Of a stretch of DNA of 64,000 nucleotides, positions 1-13,097 are shown in pieces. A program made the translations under genes and the position numbers. Origin of the DNA: Microbacterium sp. Clip185 (GTDB lineage: Bacteria > Actinomycetota > Actinomycetes > Actinomycetales > Microbacteriaceae); the NCBI RefSeq assembly GCF_028743715.1, contig NZ_CP117996.1, positions 744,001-808,000 of the forward strand, read 5' to 3'. Under the pieces are notes generated by a model. That model had not been told where the DNA came from. It ran no database searches and saw only the letters and a program-made list of their open reading frames with translations. Numbering within the stretch: position 1 is the first letter of the stretch; each line of letters starts with the position of its first letter.

Positions 1-1
1 C

Positions 2-1519
2 TACGCCTTCCGCGGCGCCGACATCCGCAACATCAGCGAGTTCGAGCGCGACTTCCCGGGCGCGAAGGTCGTGCTGCTCGAGCAGAACTACCGTTCGACC
101 CAGAACATCCTCTCCGCCGCCAACGCGGTCATCCGCAACAACTTCGACCGACAGGACAAGAAGCTCTGGACGGATGTGGGTGCGGGCGAGCTCATCGTCG
201 GCTTCACCGGCTACTCGCAGCACGACGAGGCCCAGTTCGTCGCCGACGAGATCGAAAAGATCCACCGCGCAGGCACGGCCTACTCCGACATCGCCGTCTT
301 CTACCGCACCAACTCGCAGTCCCGTGCGCTGGAAGAGATCTTCATCCGGTCGGCGCTGCCCTACAAGATCATGGGCGGCACGAAGTTCTACGAGCGCGCC
401 GAGATCAAGGACGCACTGGCCTATCTGATCGCCGTCGCCAACCCCGCCGACGAGATGGCGGTGCGCCGCATCCTGAACAAGCCGCGTCGCGGCATCGGCG
501 ACGTCACGGAGACGGCCATCGCGCGCTTCGCGGAGGACAACCAGATCACCTTCCGCGAGGCCCTCGCCTCGCCGGAGGCGCTGGGCGTCGGACCGAAGAT
601 CCAGGCGGCGATCGCGCAGCTCGACCGGGTGCTCATCGAGGCGACGGCGCTGCTGCTGCCCGAAGGGCAGGATGCGCCGCCCACCGCGGTCGCCGAGGCG
701 CTGTCGCTGCTGCTGAGCAAGAGCGGCTACTCCGACGCGCTGCGTGCCAGCCGTGACCCGCAGGACGAGGCCCGCCTCGAGAACCTCGACGAGTTCGTCG
801 CCGTGGCGCGCGAGTTCGCCCGCAACAACCCGCAGGGCACCATCAGCGACTTCCTCACCGAGGTCGCGCTGGTCGCGGACGCGGACGACCTCGACGACGC
901 GTCCGGTTCCGTCTCCCTCATGACGCTGCACACCGCGAAGGGTCTCGAGTTCGACGCGGTCTTCCTCACGGGGGTCGAAGAAGACCTCATTCCGCACCGT
1001 ATCTCGGCGAACGAGCCCGGCGGCCCCGCCGAGGAACGTCGCCTGTTCTACGTGGGCGTCACCCGGGCGCGCAAGCTCCTCCACCTCACCCTCGCGATGA
1101 CCCGCGCGCAGTTCGGCGAGGTCACGGTCGCGATGCCGAGCCGGTTCCTGCAGGAGATCCCGACCGAGCTCATCGACTGGCGCCAGTCTCCCGGCGACGT
1201 CAACTCGCGCGGCGGCTCGCAGTCGCGCGCCCTCAACGCCCGCCGTCCCGGCGGGTGGGGCTCGCGCCGCGACGACAACCCGCCGCTGCTGCCCAAGTCG
1301 ACCTCGCTCGAGCGCTTCGCGAACAAGATCCCCGCGAAGGTGCGCGACAACAGCGAGCTCGAGCTGGCGGCGGGCGACCGCATCCGGCACGAGGACTTCG
1401 GCGAAGGACGCATCGACGCGGTCACGGGCGAGGGGGCCAAGCGCATCGCGCACGTGCGCTTCGACAGCGCCGGGGCCAAGAAGCTGCTGATCAAGATCGC
1501 ACCGATCGAGAAGATCTGA
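2..1519 (+). CDS. pcrA: ATP-dependent DNA helicase PcrA/UvrD, C-terminal part
   Basis: Superfamily 1 3'-5' DNA helicase acting in repair and replication restart. The open frame enters from the left edge, so the N-terminal Walker A part is outside the window. What remains begins in the region reading FRGADIRNI, followed by LLEQNYRST (motif IV) near the start. SVSLMTLHTAKGLEFDAVF (motif V) is around base 925, and EERRLFYVGVTRARK (motif VI) around base 1035, which contains the arginine finger. The last 100 residues form the usual PcrA tail, with a basic Ser/Arg/Gly linker and a terminal Tudor-like segment (RIRHEDFGEGRI). The frame is clean to the TGA. Naming as PcrA rather than another UvrD-like helicase rests on the tail and the overall fit. 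Confidence 0.93.
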   Translation, partial: YAFRGADIRNISEFERDFPGAKVVLLEQNYRSTQNILSAANAVIRNNFDRQDKKLWTDVGAGELIVGFTGYSQHDEAQFVADEIEKIHRAGTAYSDIAVFYRTNSQSRALEEIFIRSALPYKIMGGTKFYERAEIKDALAYLIAVANPADEMAVRRILNKPRRGIGDVTETAIARFAEDNQITFREALASPEALGVGPKIQAAIAQLDRVLIEATALLLPEGQDAPPTAVAEALSLLLSKSGYSDALRASRDPQDEARLENLDEFVAVAREFARNNPQGTISDFLTEVALVADADDLDDASGSVSLMTLHTAKGLEFDAVFLTGVEEDLIPHRISANEPGGPAEERRLFYVGVTRARKLLHLTLAMTRAQFGEVTVAMPSRFLQEIPTELIDWRQSPGDVNSRGGSQSRALNARRPGGWGSRRDDNPPLLPKSTSLERFANKIPAKVRDNSELELAAGDRIRHEDFGEGRIDAVTGEGAKRIAHVRFDSAGAKKLLIKIAPIEKI

Positions 1520-1563
1520 GTCACACCCCGGCGCGCGCGGCGCCGCGCGGTTAGGCTGGCCCG

Positions 1564-2592
1564 ATGGCACTCTTCTCGCGCCGACCCAAGCCCTCCGAAG
1601 AACCCGAACGGGATGCGGCCGCGTCCGCTGCGCCCGAGGCGACCCCGGAGGCGCCCGCCGAGAACGTCCCCCACGTGCCGATCTCGGTCAGCACCTTCGG
1701 TGAGAACCGGACACCGGACGCAGCTCCCGCCCTGCCGGAGGGCGTTTCTGCCATGGCCGCCGCCAGGCCCCCGCACCTCGCTTCTCCCGCTGCCGAGGCG
1801 TCCAAAGATCTCGAGACCGTGCCGGGTCTGCGCGACAACGTCCTCTTGCGCGACGCACTCGCAGCGCTGCCCGAGAAGGCGCAGCCGATCGAGCTCATGA
1901 ACGTCGCACGTCAGCTGCTGCAGGGGCACGTCTACATCCGCGTGCAGGGCGACGCCCGCGAACTCCTCGCCAAGGGCGACAATCTGCCCACCTCGGTGAT
2001 CACGTACCAGGAGCAGAAGTACATGCTCGTGTACTCCAGCGGACGAGCGCTGCAGGATGCGGTGCGCGCCGACGGCGACGCGTCCACCTCTGCTCTGGCC
2101 CAGCCCGTCATCAGCCTCCTGCGCCAGATCGTCGCGGGCGAGTTCGGCGGCATTGCCGTCGACCACGCGTCGCGTCCCGGCTCCGCCATCCTGCCGAAGC
2201 CCCTGATCGAGAAGGCTCTCGCCGACCTCGACCCGCACCTGGCAGTGAAGACCCTGCTCGCCGCCGACCGCACCGATGAGACGGCCGGCGACATCGCCGA
2301 CGCGCTCACGTACGCGCCGGTATGGGTCGCCGCCCGCCGCGGCGAAGGCGACCGCATCGGCATCGCGGAGCTCCGCACGACGGAGGGCGAGCGCATCCTC
2401 GAGCTCTTCTCCCATCCGCTGGAGCTCGTCGCCCTCGGTCGTGGAGATCAGCCGGCCAAGGTCACGCCCGAACAGCTCGCCCGCGCGCTGCGCTCCGACG
2501 ACGGCATCTCCGGGGTGATCGTGAACCCCGCCGGGCCCTGGATCCGTCTCAGCCGCGCGCAGCTCGCGCCTGTGCTCGCCCTCGGCGCCTGA
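1564..2592 (+). CDS. SseB-family protein
   Basis: 342-residue soluble protein. The first ~95 residues are Pro/Ala/Glu-rich and probably disordered. Two SseB-like alpha/beta modules follow: one around residues 100-215, with the typical NLPTSVITYQEQKYMLVYSS core, and one in the last 110 residues. SseB-domain proteins occur widely in actinobacteria, but their cellular role is unclear, so no function is assigned. The start is set by a TAGGCT box at 1552-1557 exactly six bases before the ATG, which implies a leaderless transcript. There is no Shine-Dalgarno sequence. The gene stands alone between the helicase and the polymerase gene. Confidence 0.8.
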   Translation: MALFSRRPKPSEEPERDAAASAAPEATPEAPAENVPHVPISVSTFGENRTPDAAPALPEGVSAMAAARPPHLASPAAEASKDLETVPGLRDNVLLRDALAALPEKAQPIELMNVARQLLQGHVYIRVQGDARELLAKGDNLPTSVITYQEQKYMLVYSSGRALQDAVRADGDASTSALAQPVISLLRQIVAGEFGGIAVDHASRPGSAILPKPLIEKALADLDPHLAVKTLLAADRTDETAGDIADALTYAPVWVAARRGEGDRIGIAELRTTEGERILELFSHPLELVALGRGDQPAKVTPEQLARALRSDDGISGVIVNPAGPWIRLSRAQLAPVLALGA

Positions 2593-2669
2593 CACCCTCA
2601 TCCATGGGGCGCACATATCCCGTGCGCAAGGGGATGCGGGGTGCGAGCGTGCGCCCCTAGGGTCGGGTC

Positions 2670-3692
2670 ATGGCGAGCGAACGCACCACCGTGATCGTCC
2701 CCGGGCCCGACGGCGACCGGGAGATCTCCGTCTCGAGTCCGTCCCGCGAGGTGTGGCCGGCGGTCGGGATCACGAAGCGCGAGCTCGTCGACTACATCCT
2801 CGCCGTCGCCGAACCGTTCCTGCGGGCGAACGGGCACCGTCCGGTCTCGCTCGAGCGGTTCCGCGACGGCATCGACGGCGAGGCGTTCTTCTCGAAGAAC
2901 CCGCCCAAGGGCACCCCGGATTACGTCGATGCGGTCACCGTCACCTACAACAGCGGGCGCAGCCATCCGCAGGTCGTGCTCACGGAGCCGGCAGCGCTGG
3001 TGTGGGCCGTGCAGATGAACACCGTGGTCTTCCATCCGTGGGCCTCGCTCGCCGCCGACCCCGATCGACCCGTCGAGCTGCGGATCGATCTGGACCCCCA
3101 ACCCGGTACGGATTTCTCGGATGCGGCTGCCATCGCCCCTCTCATGCGCGATGTCCTCGCGGAGGCAGGCCTCGAGTCCTGGATCAAGACGAGCGGGAAC
3201 CGCGGCATCCACCTCTTCTGTCCGATCGAGCCGACGCACGAGTTCCTCGACGTGCGCCACGCGGCGATCGCCGCGGGCCGGGAGCTCGCCCGGCGCGAGC
3301 CGGAACGGGTGACGATGAACTGGTGGAAGGAGGAGCGCGGGCAGCGCATCTTCGTGGACTTCAACCAGACCAACCGCGATCGCACGATGGCCGGCGCCTA
3401 CAGCCCGCGGGCGCTGCCCGATGCCACGGTGGCCACCCCCATCTCGTGGGACGAACTGCCGACGGTCGATCCCCACGCCTTCACCGTGCGCACCGTGCCG
3501 CGCCGCCTCGCGGAGATCGGCGACCCGTGGGAGCACATCTCCCGCAACCCCGGACGCATCGACACGCTGCTCGAGTGGTGGCAGCGCGACCTCGACGACG
3601 GCCTCGGAGAGCTGCCGTTCCCGCCCGAATTCCCGAAGATGCCCGGCGAGCCGCCGCGCGTGCAGCCCAGTCGCGCGCGCTCGGAGGAGTGA
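2670..3692 (+). CDS. LigD-type polymerase/primase domain protein (stand-alone PolDom)
   Basis: Archaeo-eukaryotic primase-type polymerase of the bacterial non-homologous end-joining system; it fills or extends ends, often with ribonucleotides. The catalytic carboxylates are visible as RIDLDP (D140, D142) and FVDFNQ (D230), and the nucleotide-binding motif is SGNRGIH (residues 175-181). At 340 residues it is only the polymerase domain, without the ligase or phosphoesterase domains of a full LigD. The ATG at 2670 lies six bases after a TAGGGT box (2658-2663), indicating a leaderless start. It ends 4 bp from the stop of a convergent ATP-dependent ligase, so the polymerase and ligase functions of LigD are split over two genes here. 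No Ku gene is in the window. Confidence 0.9.
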   Translation: MASERTTVIVPGPDGDREISVSSPSREVWPAVGITKRELVDYILAVAEPFLRANGHRPVSLERFRDGIDGEAFFSKNPPKGTPDYVDAVTVTYNSGRSHPQVVLTEPAALVWAVQMNTVVFHPWASLAADPDRPVELRIDLDPQPGTDFSDAAAIAPLMRDVLAEAGLESWIKTSGNRGIHLFCPIEPTHEFLDVRHAAIAAGRELARREPERVTMNWWKEERGQRIFVDFNQTNRDRTMAGAYSPRALPDATVATPISWDELPTVDPHAFTVRTVPRRLAEIGDPWEHISRNPGRIDTLLEWWQRDLDDGLGELPFPPEFPKMPGEPPRVQPSRARSEE

Positions 3693-3696
3693 TCGA

Positions 3697-4728
3697 TCAG
3701 TCGAGCACGTCGCCGAGGTCGTAGGCCGACACCTGCTCGAGCTGCGAGAAGGTGCACGAGCGTGCATCGCGGTCCGGGCGCCACCGCTCGAACTGCACGG
3801 TGTGACGGAATCGCATCCCCTCGAGCTGGTCGTAGCGCACCTCGAGCACCCGTTCCGGACGCAGGCGCACGAAGGAGACGTCCTTGGATGCGGCGAATCT
3901 CGACCGCTCGGTCTCACCCCTCACCGCGTCGCCCGACTCGTCGCGCACCACCAGGGGAGCCAGCTCGTCGACGAGCTCCCGGCGTCGCACATCCGTGAAC
4001 GCCGAGACGCCGCCGACATTGCGCAGCGTGCCGTCGTCGTCGTAGAGGCCGACGAGGAGCGATCCGACGCCGACACCGCTCTTGTGGATGCGGTAGCCGA
4101 GCGCGACGACGTCGGCGGTGCGCGCGTGCTTGATCTTCAGCATGGTGCGCTTGTTCGGCTGGTAGGCGTCGTCGAGACGCTTGGCGACGACACCGTCGAG
4201 ACCCGCGCCCTCGAACTCCGCGAGCCAGCGTCGGGCGGTTGCGGGATCGTCGCTCGTGCGGGTCAGGTGCACCGGCGGCTCGACGCCCGCAAGGAGGTGC
4301 TCGAGCTCGGCGCGACGGCGGGCGAACGGAGCATCGCGCAGATCGCGGTCGCCGCGCGCCAGCAGGTCGAAGGCGATGAGCAGGGCGGGCGTCTCGTCGG
4401 CGAGCTTCGTGACCCGGGAGGCGGCGGGGTGGATGCGTTGGCTCAGAGCTTCCCAGTCCAGCCGTTGCGCGCCCCGAGGACCCGTCGGGATCACGATCTC
4501 ACCATCGATGAGACACGGCTCCGGCAGCACGCGCGGCAGCGCCTCGACCAGTTCGGGGAAGTACCGGGTGAGCGGCTTCGCGCCGCGCGATCCCAGTTCC
4601 ACGCTCTCCCCGTCCCACGCGGCCAGCACCCGGAAGCCGTCCCACTTGGGCTCGAAGCTCCAGCCCGCCGCATCCGGAACGTCCTTCACGGCCTTGGCAA
4701 GCATGGGGGCCGGGATGTCGTAGCGCAT
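3697..4728 (-). CDS. ATP-dependent DNA ligase (LigC-like)
   Basis: Seals DNA nicks through a covalent lysyl-AMP intermediate. The adenylation motif is EPKWDGFR with the nucleophile K28. Further nucleotidyltransferase motifs are SRGAK, LIDGEIV, GVVAKR and LKIKHAR. A C-terminal OB-fold of about 110 residues follows. The length of 343 residues matches stand-alone LigC-type ligases rather than the multi-domain LigD. Its start is 9 bp from the stop of the upstream AI-2E-type gene on the same strand, so the two are probably co-transcribed. It converges on the polymerase gene, which supports a shared end-joining or backup repair role. The alternative is a general backup ligase. Confidence 0.9.
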   Translation of the reverse strand: MRYDIPAPMLAKAVKDVPDAAGWSFEPKWDGFRVLAAWDGESVELGSRGAKPLTRYFPELVEALPRVLPEPCLIDGEIVIPTGPRGAQRLDWEALSQRIHPAASRVTKLADETPALLIAFDLLARGDRDLRDAPFARRRAELEHLLAGVEPPVHLTRTSDDPATARRWLAEFEGAGLDGVVAKRLDDAYQPNKRTMLKIKHARTADVVALGYRIHKSGVGVGSLLVGLYDDDGTLRNVGGVSAFTDVRRRELVDELAPLVVRDESGDAVRGETERSRFAASKDVSFVRLRPERVLEVRYDQLEGMRFRHTVQFERWRPDRDARSCTFSQLEQVSAYDLGDVLD

Positions 4729-4737
4729 GGTGAGCCC

Positions 4738-5913
4738 TCAGGCCGTCTTCTCGCCCGCGGCGACCTGCCGCTCGCGCTTCTTGGGCCTCGCCCACTTCGC
4801 CGGGGTGTCGGGGCCGTCCCAGACCTGGATGATGCCCCAGACGACAGCCGTCAGCGGGACGGCGAGGAGCGTGCCGAGGATGCCGCCGATCGCGGTGCCG
4901 CCGGCCAGCGCCACGAGCACGACGAAGGAGTGCAGCTTCATCGACCGGCCCATGAGCACCGGCTGCAGGAAGTTGCCCTCGAGCTGGTTGACGGCGACGA
5001 CCACGCCCACGACGATCAGGGCGATGACCGGCCCGTTGGCCACCAGCGCCACGAGCGCTGCGAGTGCACCCGCCGTCACGGCGCCGACGATGGGGATGAA
5101 GGCGAGCAGGAACACCAGCACCGCCAGCGGGATCGCCAAGGGCACCTGCAGGATGAGCAGGCCGATCAGGATCCCGACCGCGTCCACGAACGCCACCGCC
5201 GCCGTGCCACGCACGTAGGACCCGAGCACCTGCACCGACTTGTCGCCGATACGGCGCGCGCGCACGTAGGAGGCGCCGTGGAACGGGCGCAGCAGGAACT
5301 CCCACATCCGCGGGCCGTCCTTGAGGAAGAAGAAGAGGATCACGACCATCAGAACGAGACCCGTGACGAAGTTCGCGACGGCACTGACTCCCGCAAGAGC
5401 GCCGCTACCGAACTGCGCACTCGTCACGAAGTCGCCCAGCTGCCCCATCCAGTCGTCGATCTGCGCCGAGGTCGGGGCGAACGGCAGCGTGCGCACCCAG
5501 TCGAGCAGCTGCTGGAAGCCGCCCTGCGCCTGCGACGACAGGTCGTCCCACTGGTCACGGATCGCCCACACGATGAGCCACCCGAGCCCGGTCAGCAGCA
5601 CGACGACGGTGAGGAGCGTCAGGAGGGTGGCCAGGATCGACGGCACGCCTCGGCGCCGCATCCACGTCATGACCGGCGCGAAGGCCGAGGCGAAGATGAG
5701 CGCGAGGATGAGCGGGATGACGACGACCGTGACCTGACGGATGCCCCAGATGGCCCCGGCCAGGATCGCGACGATGACGATGATCTGCAGTCCGCGGATT
5801 GCGAGGCGTCCGAAGGCGTCGCCCCAGAGGCTCCACGGAGCCCGGTGTGCGGTGAGCTCCACCTCGCGGGAGGTGAGCGTCACCTCCTGCGGTGCGCGGC
5901 GGAACAGTCCCAT
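4738..5913 (-). CDS. AI-2E family (PerM-like) membrane protein
   Basis: Integral membrane protein of about 391 residues with some eight hydrophobic segments. These include a tandem pair near the N-terminus and the conserved C-terminal block (FIPIVGA, then LVALAGGTAIGGILG) typical of AI-2E/PerM exporters. The last ~30 residues are a basic cytoplasmic tail. The substrate cannot be told from the sequence; family members have been linked to AI-2 export or to sodium/proton antiport. The longer open frame upstream is antisense to the acyl-CoA dehydrogenase and not real. The ATG at 5913 is six bases after a TACGGT box (5920-5925 on the complement), giving a leaderless start. It is followed by the ligase after 9 bp. 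Confidence 0.85.
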   Translation of the reverse strand: MGLFRRAPQEVTLTSREVELTAHRAPWSLWGDAFGRLAIRGLQIIVIVAILAGAIWGIRQVTVVVIPLILALIFASAFAPVMTWMRRRGVPSILATLLTLLTVVVLLTGLGWLIVWAIRDQWDDLSSQAQGGFQQLLDWVRTLPFAPTSAQIDDWMGQLGDFVTSAQFGSGALAGVSAVANFVTGLVLMVVILFFFLKDGPRMWEFLLRPFHGASYVRARRIGDKSVQVLGSYVRGTAAVAFVDAVGILIGLLILQVPLAIPLAVLVFLLAFIPIVGAVTAGALAALVALVANGPVIALIVVGVVVAVNQLEGNFLQPVLMGRSMKLHSFVVLVALAGGTAIGGILGTLLAVPLTAVVWGIIQVWDGPDTPAKWARPKKRERQVAAGEKTA

Positions 5914-5984
5914 GCGACGACCGTATCGGCCGCATCCGACCGGCGTCTGCGTCTTGACGCGCGGATGCCGGGGCGACAGGGCGC

Positions 5985-7208
5985 TCAGACGAACGCGCCG
6001 GTGCCCGTGACGTCGCGTCCGATGAGCAGCGCCTGCACGCTCTCGGTGCCCTCGTAGGTGTGGATGGCTTCGATGTCGGCCATGTGCTGGATCACCCGGT
6101 TCTCGAGCAGGATGCCGTTGCCGCCCATGAGGTCGCGCGCGGTCTGGGCGATGCGGCGTGCGGCGCGGGTGTTGTGGTACTTCGCGAGGGAGGCCTGGGT
6201 GGGTCGCAGTGCGCCCGCGGTCTCGAGATCCGCCATGCGGCGGCAGTAGAGCTGCATCGCCGTCAGCTCGTCGAGCATCTGCGTGAGCCGCTCCTGCACC
6301 ATCTGGAACTTCACGAGGGGCTTGCCGAACTGCACACGCTGCTGGGCGTACGACAGCGCGGCCTCGTAGCACGCCGTGGCATGGCCGAGCGCCGACCACG
6401 CCACGCCGGAGCGGGTGGAGTACAGCACCGTCGACGCATCCTTGAAGCTGCGGGCGCCGGGCAGCACCGCATCCGCGGGCAGGCGCACGTCGTCCAGCGC
6501 GATGTGCGCCTGGTGGATGCCGCGCAGCGACGCCTTGCCGGCGATCACCGTGCCGGTGTAGCCCGCGGTGTCCTGCGGGACCAGGAAGCAGCGCACCGCG
6601 CCGTGCTCGTCGGCGGAAGGGTCGTCCACGCGCGCCCACACGAACGTGATGCCCCCGGACGCACCGTTGCCGATCCACTTCTTCGCGCCGCGCAGGACCC
6701 ATTCGTCGCCATCGCGCCGAGCGACGGTCTCGAGCGAGACGGAGTCGGATCCGTGATCGGGTTCCGTGAGCGCGAAGGAGCCCAGCACCTCGCCGCGGGC
6801 GAGCGGCTCGAGCCACCGCTCCTGCTGCTCGGCGGATCCGAAGAGAGCGAGGGTGCGAAGCGCGAGGCCGCCCTGCACCGCGATCACCGTGCCGAGCGAG
6901 CCGTCGCCCCGCGACACCTCCATGTTGACCAGGCCCGCGGCCAGCGGGGAGAAGTGGGTGAGTCGAGGGTGGTCGATGCCGTCGTTGTACAGATCGAGCT
7001 CGCCCAGACGGGTGACGAGATCCAGCGGGTAGGAGCTGTCGTCCCAGGCGGCGACCATGCGATCGCCGACCTCGTCGACGTAGGCCTTCGCGCGGTCCCA
7101 GACCGCCCGGTCGGCGGCGGGGATGTCAGCGAACACGGCGTAGTAGTCGGTGTCCAGCCGCGCGGTCACGTCGTAGGCGGCGGCGGTGTCGCCCGGCAGA
7201 GAAGTCAT
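5985..7208 (-). CDS. acyl-CoA dehydrogenase (glutaryl-CoA dehydrogenase-like)
   Basis: FAD-dependent acyl-CoA dehydrogenase of 407 residues. The first ~130 residues are the helical N-domain, then the FAD/substrate block containing SFALTEPDHGSDS, the beta-barrel, and the C-terminal helical domain ending in TYEGTESVQALLIGRD. The glutamate in that motif (about residue 386) is the catalytic base position of the glutaryl-CoA dehydrogenase subgroup. Physiological substrates could be glutaryl-CoA or another short acyl-CoA. I chose the ATG at 7208 over an in-frame GTG two codons upstream. A TATCGT box (7215-7220 on the complement) sits exactly six bases before it. Lone gene, divergent from the aminotransferase. 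Confidence 0.88.
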   Translation of the reverse strand: MTSLPGDTAAAYDVTARLDTDYYAVFADIPAADRAVWDRAKAYVDEVGDRMVAAWDDSSYPLDLVTRLGELDLYNDGIDHPRLTHFSPLAAGLVNMEVSRGDGSLGTVIAVQGGLALRTLALFGSAEQQERWLEPLARGEVLGSFALTEPDHGSDSVSLETVARRDGDEWVLRGAKKWIGNGASGGITFVWARVDDPSADEHGAVRCFLVPQDTAGYTGTVIAGKASLRGIHQAHIALDDVRLPADAVLPGARSFKDASTVLYSTRSGVAWSALGHATACYEAALSYAQQRVQFGKPLVKFQMVQERLTQMLDELTAMQLYCRRMADLETAGALRPTQASLAKYHNTRAARRIAQTARDLMGGNGILLENRVIQHMADIEAIHTYEGTESVQALLIGRDVTGTGAFV

Positions 7209-7302
7209 GCGCACACGATAGTCGCGTGGGACGCTGTGCCGCCAACTCTGGCACTCAGTTTCACCGCGCGGATGCGGAGCCGTGACGCGTTAGCCTGAGC
7301 GG

Positions 7303-8451
7303 GTGCCGGCCCTCAGCGACCACCTGCGATCCGTTCCTCCCAGCGGCATCCGTCGCATCTTCGAGATCGCGCTCACCCTCGACGACGTCACCATGCTCGC
7401 GGTCGGCGAGCCCGATGTGCCGGTGGCGGGGCACATCATCGAGGCGGCCAGGCGTGCCTGGGAGGCGGACGAGACCGACTACGTGGCCAACGCCGGCATC
7501 CCGGCGCTGCGCCACGCCTTCGCCGATCGTTTCGCGGTGAACCATGGCGTCGACCTGTCGCCCGAGCGGGTCTGGGTCACTGTCGGCGGCACGCAGGCGC
7601 TGCACCAGGCGATGGGTCTCGTGCTGGGCCCCGGCGACGAGGTGCTCGTGCCCGACCCCGGATACACGACGTTCTCGATGAGCCCCAGGATGCTGAGCGC
7701 GGTGCCGGTGCCCTATGCGCTGCGTCCGGAGGTCGACTTCCTGCCGGAGCTCGAGGCGATCGAGGCGCTCATCACACCGCGCACGCGGGCGATCGTCGTG
7801 AACTCGCCGTCGAACCCGCTCGGCACGGTCATCGACGGCGGGCTCGCGCAGGGGCTTCTCGAGCTCGCGCGCCGCTACGACCTCTGGATCATCAGTGACG
7901 AGGTGTACGCGGAGCTGACCTGGGGCGATCCGCACGTGAGTCTGACCGCCCTCGATGCGCGAAGCGACGAGCCGAGGGTCCTGGGCGTGTTCTCCCTCTC
8001 GAAGTCCTACGCCATGACGGGAGTGCGGGTGGGCTTTCTCATCACCCCGCTCGGCATGGATCAGACCCTGCGCACGGTGCAGGAAGCGATGATCGCGTGC
8101 GTAGCCGCGCCCGATCAGCGCGCGGGCGTCGCGGCGCTCACCGGCGACCAGAGCAACATCGCTCTCGCGCGCGCTCATTACCGTCGGAACCTGGATGCGG
8201 CGATCGCGCTGCTCGACGAGCGCGGCATCGCCTACCGGGTGCCCGACGGCGCGTTCTACCTGTGGATCGATCTGCGCCACGCGACCGGCGGCGACGTCGG
8301 GGCGTGGGCGGAGGAGTTCCTGCGCACCCAGCGCGTCGCCCTCGCACCCGGTTCCGCCTTCGGCGCCTCGGGCGAGGGATGGGTGCGCGTGTGCGCGGCC
8401 GCCTCGCGCGGCGATCTGCTCCACGGGCTGTCCCTGCTTCCCGCGCCCTGA
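7303..8451 (+). CDS. PLP-dependent aminotransferase, class I/II
   Basis: Cytosolic fold-type I aminotransferase of 382 residues. Visible features are the NSPSNPLGT motif (cofactor-binding Asn), SDEVYAEL (Asp/Tyr contacting PLP) and SLSKSYAMTG with the Schiff-base lysine K234. WVRVCAAAS near the end holds the arginine that binds the substrate carboxylate. The sequence resembles aspartate/aromatic aminotransferases, but the substrate is undetermined. The GTG start at 7303 is six bases after TAGCCT (7291-7296), so the transcript is probably leaderless. It is convergent with the TetR gene. Confidence 0.87.
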   Translation: MPALSDHLRSVPPSGIRRIFEIALTLDDVTMLAVGEPDVPVAGHIIEAARRAWEADETDYVANAGIPALRHAFADRFAVNHGVDLSPERVWVTVGGTQALHQAMGLVLGPGDEVLVPDPGYTTFSMSPRMLSAVPVPYALRPEVDFLPELEAIEALITPRTRAIVVNSPSNPLGTVIDGGLAQGLLELARRYDLWIISDEVYAELTWGDPHVSLTALDARSDEPRVLGVFSLSKSYAMTGVRVGFLITPLGMDQTLRTVQEAMIACVAAPDQRAGVAALTGDQSNIALARAHYRRNLDAAIALLDERGIAYRVPDGAFYLWIDLRHATGGDVGAWAEEFLRTQRVALAPGSAFGASGEGWVRVCAAASRGDLLHGLSLLPAP

Positions 8452-8493
8452 GCCACGCGGGCCCGCGGCGCGGGTGCGGCGACGTGTGCACGG

Positions 8494-8556
8494 CGGATGC
8501 GGGATCCGGCGCCGCATCCGTCACGTCACGTGACTCCTGCACCACGGGTCGTGCAG
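8494..8556. terminator. two consecutive stem-loops between convergent genes
   Basis: A 9-bp stem CGGATGCGG/CCGCATCCG (8494-8502 with 8512-8520) is followed by a 6-bp stem CTGCAC/GTGCAG (8537-8542 with 8551-8556). They lie between the aminotransferase and the convergent TetR gene and can serve as terminators in both directions. There is no clear U-tract, so the role is inferred. Confidence 0.5.
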
Positions 8557-8587
8557 ATGTCGCACCGCACGGCGCGGGAACGTGTGC

Positions 8588-9256
8588 TCAGCGCAGGCTG
8601 TCGCCCAAGCGCCGGGCCACCTCGGCGGCCGGCATGCGGCGGGGGAAGACGGCTACCACGACGTCGTCGGGCGCCTGCGATGCGCGCGAGCCGACCCCGA
8701 ACTTGTCGAGGCAGTCGTCGAGGGCCCGACGCAGCGCCGAGGCCGGCACCTTTTTGGGGCCGCGCAGGAGGCGGCGCAGCACATGGTTGTGCACGGCCGT
8801 GACAAGGGCCGCGAAGCTCACCGCATCCAGCGGGTCGAGGCCGGGCAGGGCCGTGCGCAGGTACTCGTCGAACAGCCGTTCGTAGCGGAACACGGTCACG
8901 ATCTCGCGGTCGCGCAGCGCCGGCACGTCGCGCACCACCGTGTAGCGGCGTCGGGCGAGCTCGGGGTCGGCCGCGAAGTGGCGGTAGACCTGCATCGACG
9001 CCTCGCAGACCGCCTCCCACGGGTTCTCGTGGGGCCGAGCGAGGTAGGTGCGGAGCTTGTCGAGCAACAGCTCATGGTCGGCGAAGACGACGTCGTCCTT
9101 GCCGCCGAACTGGCGGAAGAACGTGGAGCGCGAAATACCCGCGGCCTGGGCGATCTGGTCGACCGAGGTCGCCTCGAAACCCTGCCGTGCGAACAGGTCG
9201 AGGGCCGCGGCGACGACATCGTCACGCGCGGCTGAGGGGGAAGCTGTCTCACTCAT
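8588..9256 (-). CDS. TetR-family transcriptional regulator
   Basis: 222 residues with an N-terminal TetR DNA-binding domain at about residues 8-58. Its helix-turn-helix reads VDQIAQAAGISRSTFFRQF. The C-terminal ligand domain is not assignable. It is transcribed divergently from the FAD/Rieske oxidoreductase with 100 bp between start codons, so it is a good candidate to control that gene and itself. A TAGGCT box lies ten bases upstream of the ATG. An open frame extends further upstream, but the residues before MSETAS do not look like protein. Confidence 0.87.
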   Translation of the reverse strand: MSETASPSAARDDVVAAALDLFARQGFEATSVDQIAQAAGISRSTFFRQFGGKDDVVFADHELLLDKLRTYLARPHENPWEAVCEASMQVYRHFAADPELARRRYTVVRDVPALRDREIVTVFRYERLFDEYLRTALPGLDPLDAVSFAALVTAVHNHVLRRLLRGPKKVPASALRRALDDCLDKFGVGSRASQAPDDVVVAVFPRRMPAAEVARRLGDSLR

Positions 9257-9356
9257 CTGCGGAGCAAGCCTAGACCTGCCGCGGCGTGCGCCCGTGGACT
9301 CCGTCGCCGTGTCAAGCCCCGCGGCCATCTGCCGCCGAACGCGTTGACTGCGCCGC

Positions 9357-13083
<3,727 letters not shown>

Positions 13084-13097
13084 GGCCCCCTCGCGAC

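Noticed and set aside
2670..4728. Complete NHEJ locus
   Set aside because: Only polymerase and ligase domains are present; no Ku gene is in the window.
3421..6057. 878-codon open frame on the plus strand across the ligase and AI-2E genes
   Set aside because: Composition is Arg/Asp/His-rich and low in hydrophobic residues. The minus-strand genes have clear family motifs and tight spacing.
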